Assembly (NCBI GenBank): GCA_011052985.1
Contig: DRHY01000303.1
Location: 1-42,583, forward strand
From: Methylophaga thalassica
Lineage (GTDB): Bacteria; Pseudomonadota; Gammaproteobacteria; Nitrosococcales; Methylophagaceae
Direction: 5' to 3'
DNA length: 42,583 nucleotides
Under the pieces are notes generated by a model. That model was not told the origin of the DNA. It worked only from the letters and a program-made list of their open reading frames with translations, and did not search any database. Position 1 is the first letter of the stretch, and each line of letters starts with the position of its first letter. Shown piece by piece: positions 41,599 to 42,583 of the stretch. The translations under genes and the position numbers were made by a program.

Positions 41599-42583
41599 CT
41601 AGTCCCACTTAAGACCACCACCGGTTTGATACTCGGTGACCTTGGTTTCGAAGAAGTTCTTTTCTTTCCGCATATTAGCTTGTTCATCGAGCCAGGGCAG
41701 GGTGGCTTCGGCGCCTGGGAAGGGTTCTTCAAAGCCTAGCTGTTTCGCTCTACGGTTTGCTGTGTAGCGGAACTGGCCATGATGCACTTCTTTTGAGTAA
41801 CCTAAGATTGGGTCTCGCAAAATGTAGCCCGCGTAAATTTCTTCAGCGGCATCGGCTTCTTCAAACATTTTTTGGACTTTAGCTGGGTCCAAAGTAATGT
41901 TTTCTTCTTTCATGATCTGTTTACAGACACGAATACCGAACGAGGCGTGCATAACTTCGTCACGCATGATGTATTGCAATTGTTCGGCGGTGCCTTTCAT
42001 TAACCCACGGCGTTGCAGTGCAAAGATTGGGCTGAAACCGTTATAGAACCATGAACCTTCGAAGATGCCAGCAAAGAACGCGTAAGACATAACGAAGTTT
42101 TCTAGCTCGTCACGGTCACGCAGATCAATATCACTACGCATGACGGTGCTTAAACGATCATTAGCCAATTTAATCTTTTGGTAAATCTCTGGCACGACAC
42201 GGTAGCGATTGTAGATTTCTGATTGATCCAAACCAATGGTTTCGATGCAGTGCTGGTATGTCCATGTGTGCAAGGCTTCCTCATACACTTGGCGTGCTTG
42301 ATAGATTTGCAGTTCTGGTGCAGTCATTTTTTCCATTACCGCCAGACCAATATTACGCATAGCGAGGATATCGGAGGTAGTCAGGTATGACAGTACGTTT
42401 TCATAGACATGACGTTCTTCCAGCGTCAGTTTATGACGATAGTCATGAACGTCTTGCGCCATATTAATATCAAGCGGTGTCCAGTGGTTCTTGTTGGCAT
42501 TAAGGAAGTAATTCCATGCCCAAGGGTATTTGAACGGTGCTAATTGATTGATATCCGCTTCACCGTTAATAACGCGTTTGTCG
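41599..42583 (-). CDS. nrdB: Ribonucleotide reductase class Ia beta subunit (5' end outside window)
   Basis: The minus-strand frame is open to the right edge and gives about 328 residues, so the N-terminus is missing. ADINQLAPFKYPWAWNYFLN is visible upstream of the first internal Met at 42462. Radical-site features are present: EALHTWTY (Glu-x2-His-x3-Tyr, the metal ligands and radical tyrosine) and RDEVMHASFG (Glu-x2-His). NrdB houses the diferric-tyrosyl radical that passes to NrdA for making dNTPs. The C-terminal tail ends GGGLKWD, expected to dock on NrdA. This is a core chromosomal gene and anchors the right side of the accessory region. Confidence 0.92.
   Translation of the reverse strand, partial: DKRVINGEADINQLAPFKYPWAWNYFLNANKNHWTPLDINMAQDVHDYRHKLTLEERHVYENVLSYLTTSDILAMRNIGLAVMEKMTAPELQIYQARQVYEEALHTWTYQHCIETIGLDQSEIYNRYRVVPEIYQKIKLANDRLSTVMRSDIDLRDRDELENFVMSYAFFAGIFEGSWFYNGFSPIFALQRRGLMKGTAEQLQYIMRDEVMHASFGIRVCKQIMKEENITLDPAKVQKMFEEADAAEEIYAGYILRDPILGYSKEVHHGQFRYTANRRAKQLGFEEPFPGAEATLPWLDEQANMRKEKNFFETKVTEYQTGGGLKWD

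Overview
The window looks like a gammaproteobacterial chromosome. Genes resemble nfsA, ydeP and class Ia nrdB of that group, a TonB/PepSY iron-uptake cluster is present, the base composition is AT-leaning, and the tRNA fragments encode their own CCA. A Methylophaga-like or other marine gammaproteobacterium is possible, but the sequence alone does not settle the genus. Ordinary chromosomal genes lie at both edges: a PAS sensor, nfsA and a ydeP-like gene on the left, and nrdB on the right. Nearly everything between about 5.3 and 41.3 kb is accessory.

Layout. (1) 0-5.1 kb: a partial PAS sensor (-), nfsA, a ydeP-like molybdopterin oxidoreductase and a secreted cysteine-rich protein, with two MITE-like palindromic repeats on either side of nfsA-ydeP. 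(2) 5.3-7.4 kb: an ApeA-like HEPN protein gene set between two near-identical terminators. (3) 7.4-12.8 kb: an iron-uptake operon (TonB receptor, DUF3649, PepSY, DUF3325) bracketed by 115-bp direct repeats. Each repeat is the 3' half of a CAU-anticodon tRNA gene plus its terminator, a typical island attachment scar. (4) 13.0-16.9 kb: four same-strand genes (Abi_C-type, MltR-type, two HNH nucleases), each followed by an attC-like structure. This is an integron cassette cluster without an integrase. (5) 17.0-23.3 kb: a Tn7-like transposition operon, tnsA-tnsB-tnsC-tniQ(tnsD), followed by a DEDD exonuclease where Tn7 carries tnsE. (6) 23.4-29.0 kb: cargo genes, namely a half-length HsdS-like protein, a nucleophile-less HAD/NIF-like protein, an accessory csrA, and two small operons sharing one upstream promoter block (GNAT, DEDDh exonuclease, small MCQ protein, metallophosphoesterase, zinc-ribbon protein). 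(7) 29.2-41.3 kb: an IS3-family remnant, then a five-gene DISARM locus in the order adenine methyltransferase, drmE, drmA, drmB, drmC. (8) 41.6 kb to the end: nrdB (-), truncated by the window edge.

How it works together. The region reads as a layered defence island built by at least four routes: tRNA-targeted integration, cassette capture, Tn7-like transposition and IS activity. The largest system is DISARM. It pairs an N6-adenine-type methyltransferase (class 1 hallmark) with a DrmE-like protein (class 2 hallmark), so it does not fit either described class cleanly. Around it are HEPN, Abi, HNH and HsdS-like genes that are plausibly anti-phage. The Tn7-like operon and the HsdS-like gene are divergent, and their predicted promoters share an 11-bp -35 region, which suggests they moved and evolved together. 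Element ends and targets could not be fixed from sequence alone.
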